From contig JAOPHQ010005740.1 of NCBI GenBank assembly GCA_030340625.1, positions 5,001 through 69,000 on the forward strand: a stretch of 64,000 nucleotides of DNA. The letters run 5' to 3'. Below are positions 24,443 through 37,976 of this stretch, piece by piece. Each line of letters begins with the position of its first letter. The stretch's first letter is position 1. The notes under the pieces are model-generated. The model made no database searches. It was not told the DNA's origin and saw nothing but the letters and a program-made list of their open reading frames with translations. This DNA comes from Merluccius polli. Lineage: Eukaryota > Chordata > Actinopteri > Gadiformes > Merlucciidae. The position numbers and the translations under genes were made by a program.

Positions 24443-25503
24443 CTGCACACGCACACACACACACACGCACACACACACACACACAGACACGTTACCTCAT
24501 ACATAAAAGTCGGGGTATTCCATCACAGGATTCATATCCGGAGTAGAGAAAGAGGAGCCACTTTTTAAAGTGAGGCAGGATCACTTGAAAAAAAACAAAA
24601 CTTGTTTATGTCGGTTGGGGATGATGGAGGGTGAGGTGTGTGTGTGTATGTGTGTGTATATGTGCGTGTGTGTGCATATGTGCGTATATATGCGCGTGCG
24701 CGCGTGCGTGCGTGCATGTGCGCACAGCAGGGCGAAGGTGTCTAAATCTGCGTGGATTAATTAAAAGGAAAGAGGAGCAGCTTGGGGCGATGGAGTGAAG
24801 GAGAGAGAGGAAAGTAGAGAAATGAGGGATAAAGTAATTAAAGGGTTGCACAGAGGGAGGGGACACACACACACACACACCTACAGGGTCCCTAGACATA
24901 CTAGAATAATATTAAGACATGGAGAAGTTTTCAGTGTGTGTGTATGTGTTTGTGTGTGTGTGTATCTTGGTGTGTGTGTGTGTGTGGGTGGATGCGGAAC
25001 AGTGGGTGATGAAAAAAAAAAAAAACTGCGTTGGAGATAAACCGTTATATTTGAAACGGAGCACAAAAAAAAAAGAAAAGATTACTTGGAGTTTGAGTCC
25101 AACCCGTGAAAAAGACACTTTGGCGCTACAGTGCAGACAAACGAAAAACACAATTTGGAGATAATAATACCAATTCATACAGGAGAGTAATGAGAGGAGC
25201 CGTCTGAGTTTCAACATTAGGACTATTTAGTTTGAGCGCCGGGGCGCGGGCATCATCAGCAGCCCTGGGGTTGACCTATATTACAGCTAATCTAATGAAA
25301 CCAAGTGTCAAAGGCAGCGCACCTGCAGCACACCAAACAGACGGCGCAGCCACTCTGCTGGGAAAACGCGGTAACTGCCGTTGTGGGTAGAGAGAGAGCG
25401 GGAAAACAAAACTAACCACATTTGCAATTTCGTTGGTAGCACTGAAGACATTTAGAGAAAGGGAATAACAATGAAAAGGCCAGGCTGGCTTGAAAAGTTG
25501 TTT

Positions 25504-25529
25504 CCCCCCCCCCCCCCCCCCCCCCCCCC
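25504..25529. repeat. Poly-C tract, 26 bp
   Basis: Uninterrupted C run, preceded by TTT and followed by GAG. Confidence 0.9.
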
Positions 25530-26023
25530 GAGTTTGCAGAAAGGAAAAATCCCATCGAACTGCAAAGGGGATTTATTTTTAACTAATGGTTGGGAAAAGA
25601 AAAAGGAGAAAAACTGAAGTGTACCGACCGAAGGGTAAGCATATCAGCCAATCAGAGGACACAGGATTCACTGACGCTGTGGGCAATAAGTCAATGACAA
25701 GCCAATGATACAGAGAGCACAGCACTAAAACACTTCCTCAAAATCAAAGCATGCCTATTGACCTCAAAGCACTCACAAAGGCCCTCTACTTTACCATGGA
25801 GAGAAGTTGCAAATTGCTTATTTTCCCTCATCCACGAGTTGAGAGTCACACACAAGCGAGGCATTAAAAGGATGACTAGGGTAGAGTTCGCCCTTGATCC
25901 TATTATTTTGTATAATGTTGCAGAGTGAGTCACGCAGAGCGATCCCGGACCCAAACCTTTTAAATTGCTCCTGCATTTCAGCTGGCTGACACCACCCGGC
26001 CCGCAGTACAGTACGCTCTGGGA

Positions 26024-26047
26024 GGGGGGGGGGGGGGGGGGGGGGGG
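26024..26047. repeat. Poly-G tract, 24 bp
   Basis: Uninterrupted G run about 500 bp from a C run of nearly the same length. Confidence 0.9.
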
Positions 26048-29000
26048 TTAAGGGAGGGTACATTCGTTCAAAAGAGAGATGTCGACCCGGAGAGACCGTG
26101 AGTCAGCTCCAAGATGATCAAATCATCCAAAATGAACTAACAGGAAGAAGAACACTAAACACTGTAGTAATAGAAGACGCAGATTATAGACGACTCAGAT
26201 ACAAAACTTAATTGAGACCAGACAACAGATTCAGTTAGTTTCTTAAGAATGGAAAATTGATGTGCGCTGTGTGTGCGCGTGTGTGTGCGTGTGTGCGCGT
26301 GTGTGTGTGTGTGTGCGTGTGTGTGCGTGTGCGTGCTTGAGTACGCTTGTGTGCTTCTAATAGAATGAAACATTGGACTCAAGCGGAGGGTTGACAACCG
26401 TAAAATCCCGCCCTCCCCCCCGAAAATGATTTCCAACTGTGCCGAGTTAGAGTTAGCCACCCATCCCGTGTCAACAGCGGAGGCAGGAGGCCCAGCCGTA
26501 GTTGAGGGAACATGGTGGCCGCCGTTCACGCCGGCTCGCTCCATATGGCCCTTCCCCTCACTCCTTCCATCATTCTCTGCTCTAACTCGCATCCACCGGG
26601 TCCCACCATCGCTGCTGTGTCCTCAGGCTCCTAACTCCCATCTCTCTCACGCACACGCACACGCACACACGCACGCCTAGGTAAACACTGCGGGCTGTTA
26701 CCATGGAGATGTCATTGTCGGGAAACACTTTCAGTTGAGGTTCTGTTGAAGCTCATTCAATCTGTCCACACGGAACAGATTGAATGTGTGTGTGTGTGTG
26801 TTTGTGTGTGCCAGTGTGTGCATGTGTGCCAGTGTGCGCACCAGTATGCACGTGTTGCGCATGTGTAAAGGTAGCAGGGGGGGTTAGCGGGTTGATAGGC
26901 AAGCATGCAGCAGAAAAATGGAGCTTAACCAAGCCTGTATAAACGCCCCGGTTCTCCGGAGAACCGCAGGAACCCCTCGGGTTTCTTCACGCATGCCCGC
27001 TTGATCGCATCACGCACTCAGACATACCCCCCCCCGGGTGAGGCCCGTGAAAGGTTACCCCGGACCCAACACGGATCACACGAGGTGAAGGACACACACA
27101 CAACCGGGATGTTGTGTTGCCGTCTAATGCGGATGACACACATGAGCGGAGAAGTGCGGACCGGACGCAAGTGTATCACACTCCCTCCGCTAGGTTAAGG
27201 CTAGCGATCTCCGACTCAATCTTCTTCAGGTGGAAAGCAGCTCCGAGCTGTCCGCCGGTCAATCTATAGGACTTCAGCACTCAAAAAAGGACTGCTCCGA
27301 CGTAAGCTGTCGGAGATGTAGGAGTTCACCATCCGCCACTGGGGGGAAAGATTGAAGAATATAAATCAAAGTCTATCAGGTCAAGTGCCCTTATCACTGG
27401 CCCTGGTGGCGCTGGCTAAGTAGACCTTAATAATGGTCGTAAAAGCAGCAGTGATTCATTGCAAAACCTTTCCCCCCTTCGAATATAGCCAGAGTACATT
27501 TTAACTTCTCAATTTTTTTTATTTTTTTTAAACATTTTTACATTTAATCTGATGAGAGTTCAGTAATTTGGCACCTAAACCCTACCCTGGAATCCAGATG
27601 AATCTGCGAGCTCATGTTTTTATTTGCTCTGGCGGATACGTCTGGCCCCCTTCCCATTCAGACAGATTTCCAGCCAACCTGGCCCGGGTCGGGCCAATCG
27701 CAACGGTTTATCTGATATGGGGTGGGTTTGATACGATGACTGCACAGCGGAGACAACCAAGATGGCTGCCGCTCACGTGGAACGCTCTGTTGAATCACTT
27801 TAAGCTTTTGCTGATAAGAAAGATGTTCCGACAGGATTTGGTAAAAGTTTAATTTACATAATTAATATATGTATGTTTCGTTGCATTGATTGGTTGGAGG
27901 TCTATGCAATTGCATCCAGATTTTGGTCTGCGCTCGTTGATAATGCCCCGTAGAAACTGAAAATGAACAGAGGTTCCACACTAACATGCATTTCGATTGG
28001 CCATGCTACATAAACTCCACTGGCAAAATGTAACATCTGTGCACTTTCGTGTGAATATAGCCTTTGCGAACAGGGAGCTAGTAGACCCAATTAATGAAAC
28101 GAGAGGCATTTCCAGAGAAATCACAACAAACTGTCAAGACGCGTCGCCGGGCCACACAATAGACCGAGAAGAAATGGTAGCTGCAGCCAGCCCTCTGGGT
28201 AAAATGAACAAAGCCAAAACATGATACGTGCGTCGGCATAACAACTGGGATTTCAAATCCAAAAATTGTTAAATGACAAAAGACAACACAGTCAAGTGAG
28301 GAATGACCAGACGTTTGTGTCCTCCTGGTTGTCTTTTGTCTTCCAACGGTACAAATACAAACCACTTCAAAAGGAAGGTCAAAGGAGGGTTTCTTTAAAA
28401 ATCAGCTTCATTCAAATGCTGACCTTATCAATTCTGATTTGCATATTCACACCTTCCTAAAAAAAACGTGTTTTAAACAATATCTGACCTTTATGAAAAA
28501 CAACAGGACTCTGTTTGTGTTGGGAAACGGCAATTTCGCTGGGAAATTCAGCCGGGGGAAAGGGGGAAAAGAAAACAAAGAAAACATGCAAGGTGAAGGC
28601 AAATAGTGTGACAGAAAGCTTTTTTCCCCAGGCGATGGGAACCCAACTGACAACACACTGAACGAGTCGGAGACGAGAGTGGGGCGCAAACAAACACTGC
28701 AACAACAACTCCCAACTTTCAAAACTATAAAAAACAGGAGCGCAGTCGGCCCCGCAAAGAAAACCCCTAAACGACGAAGGACGAATGTGGACCACATAGT
28801 GGGGTGGCGGCGGCGGCGGCAGCGCCATCAGGCTCGGCTCCACTTTTCATCCGTGTGTCCAATTAAAGGAAATCAATCGCGCCTGGCTTTGAGATTCAGG
28901 GCGGGGCTTTGGTGATGACCTCACCCGACCACGGAGCGGCACGCAGCCTTGAAAGTCAATCATCCTCCCCTGTCTCCCCGCCACCTTCTCTCCATGGACC

Positions 29001-29670
29001 CAGACAGGGTCACAACCGGTGGGCAAAACACACCCGCCAGCAACAGGCGGCGGTGGAAATGACCAACTTGATGTGTGCGATGTCGGTATGTGTGTGTGTG
29101 TGTGTGTGTGTGGGCATGAGTGCGTGTGGACGGTGACAGATGGCTCTATATGGAGGTGGTGACAGGCAGGGGCACAGATCGGCTGACCTCCGTCTCCGCT
29201 GCCTTCTGCTAATGAGGCCACCGTCCTTCCCTTCCACGCGCCGCACATGGTGGCGAGTGAGCGCCGCTGTCGCTGACTCAATGTGAGGGAGGGAGAGAGC
29301 GAGAGGGGGGGGGGGAGAGGGAGGGAGTGGGGGAGAGAGAGAGGGAGACACAGAGGGAGACACATGGAGACAGACAGAGAGAGCCCATCTCCCATCTCAT
29401 TTTAACCTTTGTTCCCTTATGTCCACCAAATGTCCACTTGTCCCTCGCATATCTACTGGTCCGAGACTGCGCACACAGTCTGCACACCTTGGGTAGAAAG
29501 AACATCAGCATACGGGATTCTGGCAGCGGATGAAGCATATATATATATATAATAACTATGAAAAAAACAGAAGAGGGATTAATTGAATCATCAGAAATCT
29601 GCAGATGAATAGCTTTCAATTTAAATGCAGATTTTTGCATTTTTCTGCAGGCGATAGGACAATGAGTACA

Positions 29671-29705
<35 letters not shown>

Positions 29706-31025
29706 GAGAGCGAGAGAGAGCTGCCACAAAAATGACAGGCGTTTTTGCCCACCCATTTCAACACGTATCTGCTCCTCGTTTACCGTTTGTAATCTATACG
29801 ACTCACTGAAGCCGTCGGACACATTTCAACGCACCTCGTAATGCGTACAAACGTAAATACGTGATAAAAAAATAACAAAAACACCGGTGTCACCGCCTTC
29901 CCCCGTGTTTCTACCCTTTACCTCGGAAGGTCACCAGAGTGGCCGGCTAATGGCACTCGACCGCCGAGGGCCGACGCCTGCGCGACACGACGCCGCGCGC
30001 TTTGAGAAGCGTGCTTCTCCTTCCAGGGGGACAGCAACACAGAGGGACGGCCCGGCGGTTCCAGACGCGCCGTCACAACATCGCCGTCGGGACCTGACCG
30101 CGACGGTAACCACGGTGACCGTAACGCGGTCGCGAGCGGGCGACGATGTAGGTCAGTCGGCCACGTGGGACGGCTTTACACCTGCACTTCACCTGGGAAA
30201 CCTCGGCTTCCCGTCGGCTCCGCTCCCAGACACCGAGCCCATTCAGAAAATTAGAACGGAATAGTGTATGGAGGCACTGCATGCGAAATACCGCATGCAA
30301 AATATGCATGCGGCGCAACGCGGATACGACCCCAGCAGGAGTAATCTCCCGTGAGACCGGGCTTTTAGAGCTCCTCTCCTCCTGCGGCGATATTCATGAA
30401 CTTGGCCAGACTTCTGGGCGATTCAGATGTATCGTGTTACCGCGGCGACAGCTGACATAAGCTCCAGACATGGACCAAGGGAAAAGAAGCGGCACCGCAA
30501 ACACCTGCGTACGCACCCTCCCCCCCCCCCCCCTTCTCCCAAGGGCAGGGAGGACAGGATACTGTCAGGAGACATCAGATTCAACATGGTGTGTTTTGCC
30601 CCGACCCTCCCTGGGACTCTCGGGTTCCTCCTCCGAGAGGTTGGGAGTACCCAAGAGGCCATCCACACAGCCACCTGAACGCCACTGAAGCATGTCTCTC
30701 TGTCTCTCTCTCTCTCTGTCTCTCTCTCTCTGTCTCTCTCTCTCTCTCTCTCTGTCTCCCTCTCTCTCTCCTCTTCCCCCCCAGTGTCTGTTACAGATCA
30801 TTAGTTATCTTGTTGACTGGTGTTTATCTTCACAGACGTCAGCAGTGCAACTGTAAGCACTTTCCGTTTGTTTGTTTTTCGGGACAGTGAGCAAAAAAAT
30901 AAATAAAATCAGTGAATAACTGAAGCTTTCCGTCTCTTCATTACCCCACCACCCAGTCAACGGTGCTTTATTTTCATATGTCATAATCCCTTTATTAGGA
31001 AGATACTGGCCTCTCACACACATAG

Positions 31026-31160
<135 letters not shown>

Positions 31161-33300
31161 CACACACAGTGTATGAGTGGAGTACAAAAAGGTCACAATC
31201 TGCCTGTAATCCTTAATAATAAAAATGACTAACTCTACAGGGAGGATTAAAAACACACAAATGTGCATGAACACACACACACACACAGATATAGAAGAGA
31301 CACATGTGTTAGTCATTTACAGCTGACGATAAAACAAATATAGAATAATATCTGCATCATTTGGTCCATTACTGGAGGATTATACTATAATATCCATAAA
31401 TATAGAAGTAGTTCCTTATGGCAATAACATCTTGAAGAATTTCCCAGAGACAGGAAGATTCCGGTTAAATGCTGAACATCGAGACTGAGGTAAGAGGGCA
31501 CAAAGAAAAGCCCGGCGTTCAGAGAAAACTAAACGGCGTGCCCTATAGGAACGCTTTAATTGGCTGGAAATTCTACATTTCAGCATCAGGGGTAAAAAAA
31601 AAAAAAATCATACATTCGCATGCAGAGGCAAATTATGTCTGCTGGCACCACAAAACGTTCACTACATCAAAGCGACGGCCCATGTGGCGAGGAAATTACA
31701 GATGTACATTTGCGTTTTTCAGGTAAATGGTCATTATTTTCCTTGGAGGGTTATCTCATCTGAGACAAAGCACACTAGATCCCGATTCATATAGTTTCTT
31801 TTATCCAAGCTAGGGAGCTGGATAATGTTTTGTTTTAGGTGTATTAGGTGTATATGTGGCTGTCTTTGTACTTTATACTTCAATATATGTATTCTTAAGT
31901 AATACATCACATGTCCTCCGCCAACTAAAAGCTCATTAAGATTTTGTTTCGTGTGAATGCTTTTTTGTGGATGGATGACATGTGACGTGTTGCTTCCTCA
32001 ATGACGCTTGACGCAGGTTTGGGAATATGTTAAAATAAAATTGAATAGGCCTAATTAAAATGACTTCTCCACTACTGCATTGATTTCCAGTTGAACTGGT
32101 TTGCTTTAACGACTAATATTGAATATTTAAGAGGCGGTAAAGGGCCGAATCCCATCAACTCAAGGTTTTTAAATAGCTCTGAAAGTTAATGTTAAATGTC
32201 ATTTTAACTACATTCCTCAGTTATTGGCATTAAATTGTATTGACATTTGGTAATAACATGAGCGGGCTGCATGGGAGTACCACGGGCATATGTTGGTTTT
32301 TTTTTATGCGCCGTTCCTAATGAGCTAGAGACATTTTTCTACAGAGAATAACATTCAAGTTTAGATGAAAGTAAATCGTAAAAAAATGATTATGTGCACT
32401 GACACTCTTTGGTCCACAGCACCGTTGGAATTGTAAGCCTGCGCTGTAATAACTGCCCTCTTTAACCCACAAAACACTCGCACCAAAACATTTTTGACAT
32501 TGCCCTCTACTACAACAACCATCCACCCACACATCCTCTCTCTCGCTCTCCCCTCTCTCTCTCTCTGACAGTTAATTGAGTGCATGTTTTAATGAGCTGT
32601 CCCTGAGATTGTATCTCCTCTTTTCATTAGGGATGAAAGAGAAGAGGAACCACGGAGGAAGGAAATCTTAGCCGTGGATGGCGAAACCTCTTGAAGCAAT
32701 GAATTAGTACTGCGTCGACACTGCAGCTCAGCGGGCCGTGTGCGTGCATGTGCGCGTGTCCCTGTGTGTGTGTGTGTGTGTATATATGTGTGTGTGTGTG
32801 TGTTAATCATCCAATCAATAGCAAAGGTGTTTCAAGCCCAGTGGTTGGCCTGGTCTGGGAGATTACAGACACAGACCCCAACCAACATGGGGGGGGGCTT
32901 ATATTAGCAGTCACAATAGTTTTGACTGTTCTGGGTGTGTTGTTTTTTTGTAGTAACATAATATCCATGCAAGAAACCATAGCAATGATCCCGAAAAAAG
33001 GAATATATCGTAGACTATCGAAATGTTTTGTAGGAAATGACACTCAACTGGAACAGAGAAAAAGACCGTTCAGACGGCATGCAGAAGTGGACAAAAACAG
33101 ATGTTTTTGCTCACGTGACTCAGACCCGTTTCTTCTTCATAACAGTGGGAATGGCACAAATCACATGAAATGTGATCTCTTCAATTCTGATTTGGGCCAC
33201 GTTCACATTAATGTTGGATGAAATCGGTTTCAGTGAAGCCATTCACGTCCCCATCCCACCACTCTTGGCTCCGACTCCGACTCCGCATCCGCATCCGCAT

Positions 33301-33348
<48 letters not shown>
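33301..33348. repeat. (CA)n microsatellite
   Basis: About 48 bp of CA, preceded by CCGACT/CCGCAT hexamer-like repeats at 33273-33300. Confidence 0.95.
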
Positions 33349-33350
<2 letters not shown>

Positions 33351-35722
33351 CAAATTTGGCTCTCTTTCTCCTCATCCTCGTTATCGTCTGCACATTAATT
33401 CGCTGGCTTCCACTGCGCATTAACATTAAACCGTAAACACCGACTTAACTGGCCTCCATGTTTACCTCCGTACGACAGCGTGCTGCGAGTGACGTCTTTA
33501 TTATTGTTCTTCTGCGCGGATCTCGGCAATAAATCCAAATTGAGCGCCAAGGCTTGCAGTGTGAACGTAGCCTCAGCGTCATGTCGACATTCATGTCGAT
33601 GTATAGCCAAATGTTGCGGTTGTTGTTGTCCTGCGACAAAAACACTGGCAAATGTTTTAACAAAATTTGAAACAAAAAAGTTTTTTAAATATATTTCCGC
33701 ATCCCACCACTGTTTCTGGAAGAATCAAGTGTTGCAAATTGCTTCCATACTGAGCAGAGCCGTTTATCTGGCTGATGAGCAGCATCATAGCGACCTAATC
33801 ACCGAGACTAATCAGACCTCTCACCTAGGGGTGCGCTTCAAATACCCCCGCGCACCAGACTTAATGCACCGCAAAACACTATTGCACACTGTTTTTTTTC
33901 CCCCACCCGACTTGAAATATATATTCATTATTCTATGTACTTAAAAAAATATATTTCTACATTAATTTGAAAAACAAATGTTATATTTATGAATTGGGAA
34001 GTGCTGTCGGAGGTCGGGCGCTCCTTGGTTCAAACGTGTTGGATATTCGGCATTCAACTGCGTGACTAAAATAGATAACACAGGCGAGTTAAACAAGACC
34101 TTTAAAAATATAAACTATGTTCGCCAAACAAGCAATTGCATATCGCTTCGATGTATAAATATACCTGTCATGGAAGCATGCAATTTCAGATTTCCTCTTC
34201 TTATCAAATATGATCCTATTACCTAACATGCCGATTACTTCCTAACTCCGCTTCATTAACCCAACTTTTGGTGCTAAATTGTTTTGACGATAACGCCAGC
34301 GATAAAAGTGTTCAGATGTGCACAGTAGGGATTAATTAGTTAGAGAAACTATGAAGAAGCAGACAAGCTAGTTAGCTAGAGGGGAAATAGATGCCAGGTT
34401 TATTACATGTATATACACACACACACACATTCATAGTGATAGAGAGCGAGACAGAGAGACAGAGAGAGCGAGAGAGACAGAGAGAGCGAGAGAGAGAGAG
34501 ACACAGAGAGAGAGATTAAACAGTTTACACTGTAGGAAGAAGGGATTTGATTGTGTTACACTACTAGAGGGGGATATTAGCAGGAGGATTATCTGGCAAC
34601 CCTGTTGCTAAGGTGAATAACATTTGAATCCCATTTGTAATTACTAAGAAGAGTTCTTGCCCAAAATCCACACATCCTCCCCTTTTCAATGACAGCCTCG
34701 CCTCATCCCTTCCCTAACATTAATCTGTTCTATTCTCTTAATTACCAGATTAAAAACATGCACAAATTAATTGGCAAATGAACACCAGCTGCGCACGGTT
34801 TTCCATCGGCAATCCTGAGTGCATGCGTGTGCTTGTATGCGTGGGTGCGTGCATCTGTGTCATTTTCCATTAGTAGTACAGACCCTTTTGTCTCTCCTGG
34901 GCGGCCAGCCGTCATGTAAACTGAAACAGCAGAGAACACACCAGGAATACTAATAGCAGAGGTGTTAGCATCTGCCGTTCGTCCATCCGTCCGTCCATCC
35001 GTCTGTGTCCGCGTGTGTGTGTGTGTGAAAATATGTACTTTTTGTTTTTTTCTATATGTATTTATGCATAGGTCGATGGCGCTGTGGGCTACGTGGATGT
35101 GAGGTGTGACACTGTGTCGGGATTGGAGGAGGTGTGCATTTGAGCGCAACTATAAAGGAATGGTGTGTCCGTTTGTATGTGCGTGCATGCGTGCGTGTGT
35201 GTGTTAATCAGCATGCATGCATGTGCGTGGGAAAGTGCTCTGAGGTTAATAAATATCGACAGTGAATTATCTCCTCTGGCAGGGTCGCAGGTGGGCTCAG
35301 TGCACCAGATTGGACACACCACAAAGGAAACACATGCACGCACGCACGCATGCACACACCCCCCCCCCCCCCACCGCCCCCCTCTTCCTGTCATTTACCT
35401 TGAAAGTAAGTGAGCCCCAGTCCTTGAGCAAGGCAGTGACGACTGGTGGTAATTGACGACTATAAATACCCTGGTGGGATGCTAAAGCTACTGGTCGCAT
35501 TCACAGTGTACGCTCTTGACACTTTGTGCTCCCTCCATGAAAACCCTAGACAACAGCTAGGTGGTTAGCTCCTGCTAAGCACAGATTAAATAGGGGGTCA
35601 TTCGTCTTTTTATAGTACTTTGTTATTTTTTCTTTCATTTTTAAACTGCTTTGGCAATGTACATGTTTATTTTCCATGCCAGTAAAGCTCTTTTAATTAA
35701 ATTGATTTGAGAGAGCAATAGC

Positions 35723-35758
<36 letters not shown>

Positions 35759-35761
<3 letters not shown>

Positions 35762-36975
35762 TCACCGGCCACTTTATTAGGTACACCTTGCTAGTACCGG
35801 GTTGGACCCCCTTTTGCCTTCAGAACTGCCTTAATCCTTCGTGGCACAGATTCAACAAGGTACTGGAAACATTCCTCAGAGAGTTTGGTCCATATTGACA
35901 TGATAGCATCACGCAGTTGCTGCAGATTTGTCGGCTGCACATCCATGATGCGAATCTCCCGTTCCACCACATCCCAAAGGTGCTCTATTGGATTGAGATC
36001 TGGTGACTGTGGAGGCCATTTGAGTACAGTGAACTCATTGTCATGTTCAAGAAACCAGTCTGAGATGATTCGCGCTTTATGACATGGCGCGTTATCCTGC
36101 TGGAAGTAGCCATCAGAAGATGGGTACACTGTGGTCATAAAGGGATGGACATGGTCAGCAACAATACTCAGGTAGTCTGTGGCTTTGACACGATGCCCAA
36201 TTGGTACTAATAAGCCCAAAGTGTGCCAGGAAAATATCCCCCACACCATTACACCACCAACAGCAGCCTGAACCTTTGATACAAGGCAGGATGGATCCAT
36301 GCTTTCATGTTGTTGACGCCAAATTCTGACCCTACCATCCGAATGTCGCAGCAGAAATCGAGACTCATCAGACCAGGCAACGTTTTTCCAATCTTCGATT
36401 GTCCAATTTTGGTGAGCCTGTGCGAATTGTAGCCTCAGTTTCCTGTTCTTAGCTGACAGGAGTGGCACCCGGTGTGGTCTTCTGCTGCTGTAGCCCATCC
36501 GCCTCAAGGTTCGACGTGTTGTGCGTTCAGAGATGCTCTTCTGCATACCTCTGTTGTAACGAGTGGTTATTTGAGTTACAGTTGCCTTTCTATCAGCTCG
36601 AACCAGTCTGGCCATTCTCCTCTGACCTCTAGCATCAACAAGGCATTTGCGCCCACAGAATTGCCGCTCACTGGATATTTTCTCTTTTTCGGACCATTCT
36701 CTGTAAACCCTAGAGATGGTTGTGCGTGAAAATCCCAGTAGATCAGCAGTCTCTGAAATACTCAGACCAGCCCGTCTGGCACCAACAACCATGCCACGTT
36801 CAAAGTCACTTAAATCACCTTTCTTCCCCATTCTGATGCTCGGTTTGAACTGCAGCAGATCGTCCTGACCATGTCTACATGCCTAAATGCATTGAGTTGC
36901 TGCCATGTGATTGGCTGATTAGAAATTTGCGTTAACGAGCAGTTGGACAGGTGTACCTAATAAAGTGGCCGGTGA

Positions 36976-36978
<3 letters not shown>
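35759..36978 (-). mobile_element. Intact Tc1/mariner element, DD36E (Incomer-like), 1220 bp
   Basis: Perfect 30-bp terminal inverted repeats at 35759-35788 and 36949-36978 (CACTCACCGGCCACTTTATT...). They enclose one uninterrupted 346-codon transposase gene. The element sits inside a TA dinucleotide repeat (35724-35758 and 36979-37008), which agrees with the TA target of this superfamily but hides the exact target duplication. It lies in the last intron of mad1l1, with its gene in the same direction as mad1l1. Identical repeats and an open gene point to a recent insertion. Confidence 0.95.
35791..36831 (-). CDS. Tc1/mariner transposase (DD36E)
   Basis: 346-residue cut-and-paste transposase with no stops or frameshifts. 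The N-terminus has a paired-like helix-turn-helix (about residues 8-46, ending [14 protein letters not shown]) and a second DNA-binding helix region; GRKCLV stands where Tc1 proteins have the GRPR hook. The catalytic triad is visible: SDESRF (first Asp), [12 protein letters not shown] (second Asp) and [11 protein letters not shown] (Glu). I count 36 residues between the second Asp and the Glu, not the 34 of Tc1 or Sleeping Beauty, which fits the DD36E group described as Incomer. The start is the ATG giving MGKKGDLS. The stop at 35791 is only two bases from the left inverted repeat, typical of compact elements. Whether it is active cannot be seen. Confidence 0.93.
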   Translation of the reverse strand: MGKKGDLSDFERGMVVGARRAGLSISETADLLGFSRTTISRVYREWSEKEKISSERQFCGRKCLVDARGQRRMARLVRADRKATVTQITTRYNRGMQKSISERTTRRTLRRMGYSSRRPHRVPLLSAKNRKLRLQFAQAHQNWTIEDWKNVAWSDESRFLLRHSDGRVRIWRQQHESMDPSCLVSKVQAAVGGVMVWGIFSWHTLGLLVPIGHRVKATDYLSIVADHVHPFMTTVYPSSDGYFQQDNAPCHKARIISDWFLEHDNEFTVLKWPPQSPDLNPIEHLWDVVEREIRIMDVQPTNLQQLRDAIMSIWTKLSEECFQYLVESVPRRIKAVLKAKGGPTRY

Positions 36979-37016
<38 letters not shown>

Positions 37017-37023
37017 TATATAG

Positions 37024-37025
<2 letters not shown>

Positions 37026-37077
<52 letters not shown>

Positions 37078-37110
37078 CAGAGAGAGAGACAGAGAGAGAG
37101 ACAGAGAGGG
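37026..37110. repeat. GA-rich microsatellite next to the Tc1 element
   Basis: (GA)n with CAGA interruptions, adjoining the TA repeat at the right side of the transposon. Confidence 0.9.
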
Positions 37111-37624
37111 AAAGAGTGAGAAGATAAAGAGATAACAACAGAGAGACAAAGAGACAGAGGTATGGATGAAATGAAGAGCAAAGGGCTTCAAGAGGCAAGG
37201 CAGCCAGTCACAGAACACCCAAGAGTCGCAGCCAAGTGTTACAAGAAAAGGAAGTGTTTAAACGGATAAGGCATGGACACTTACACACAGCTTAAGCATG
37301 GACACACAAACACACTGCATTAACACCCACCGATTTTATTTAGCACAAAGCACCTGTATTAGCACTTGAAAAGTCAGCACTCGACGGTTGCAGCACCAAT
37401 AAAGGACGCGTCTACGCTGCCTTCAAAACCTGCCTATTCGGAGGCACCTCAGCAGGCAGCATTTTTTGTGAATATTCGATTGAGACACGACTTGATGCCT
37501 ACCTGCCTCTGAATGCTGCCTGAATAGGCAGCATTTTAGACGTGTGGGACACAGCTCCAAACAAAGTGTTTGGGGGAAAAACAGCCACTTCACTGCCACA
37601 CACACACTAATCATTCCAGGTCCT

Positions 37625-37667
<43 letters not shown>

Positions 37668-37693
37668 ACTCACTCACACACAGTGTAAGGTAC

Positions 37694-37887
37694 CTTCTTG
37701 AAGAGCATCGAGTCGTCCATGTGCTCGGCGTACACGGAGGACAGCCTGTACTGGTTCTCCGTGGTGACGTCTATCTGGTAGCCCGTCAGCACGTAGCACA
37801 CGGTGCGAAACTCCTGGATCTTCTTCTGGAAGACCTCCTTCAGCCTCTGGTTCCTCAGCTGCGAGCTCTCCATCTGCTTACGCAGGT
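37694..37887 (-). CDS. mad1l1: mad1l1 penultimate exon: RLK motif and C-terminal domain
   Basis: Encodes 64 residues plus the last two bases of a split Asp codon. It contains [20 protein letters not shown] and later [20 protein letters not shown], almost identical to human MAD1L1. RLK within NQRLKEVF is the conserved motif reported to bind phosphorylated BUB1 and so bring MAD1-MAD2 to unattached kinetochores; the rest forms the start of the globular C-terminal domain. Minus-strand acceptor GCCAG|AC and donor AAGAAG|GTACCT are both canonical. Phase 1 in, phase 0 out. Confidence 0.96.
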
Positions 37888-37976
37888 CTGGCAAACACAC
37901 ACACGGTTGAGAGTGAGAGAGTGTCCGTCGCACACCTGGATGATGTGTGTATTCAAAATTCACATTGGTATACGTA

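Noticed and set aside
27568..27852. 94-codon open frame (MAPKPYPG...)
   Set aside because: No recognised domain, non-ATG start region, and surrounding sequence looks like non-coding intron DNA.
29887..30264. 125-codon GC-rich open frame
   Set aside because: Length explained by high GC content; no recognised domain, no splice or promoter support, and it lies in a mad1l1 intron.
34548..34620. X-box-like GGCAACCCTGTTGCTA
   Set aside because: The two half sites are in the wrong order for an RFX X-box (GTTNCC...GGNAAC).
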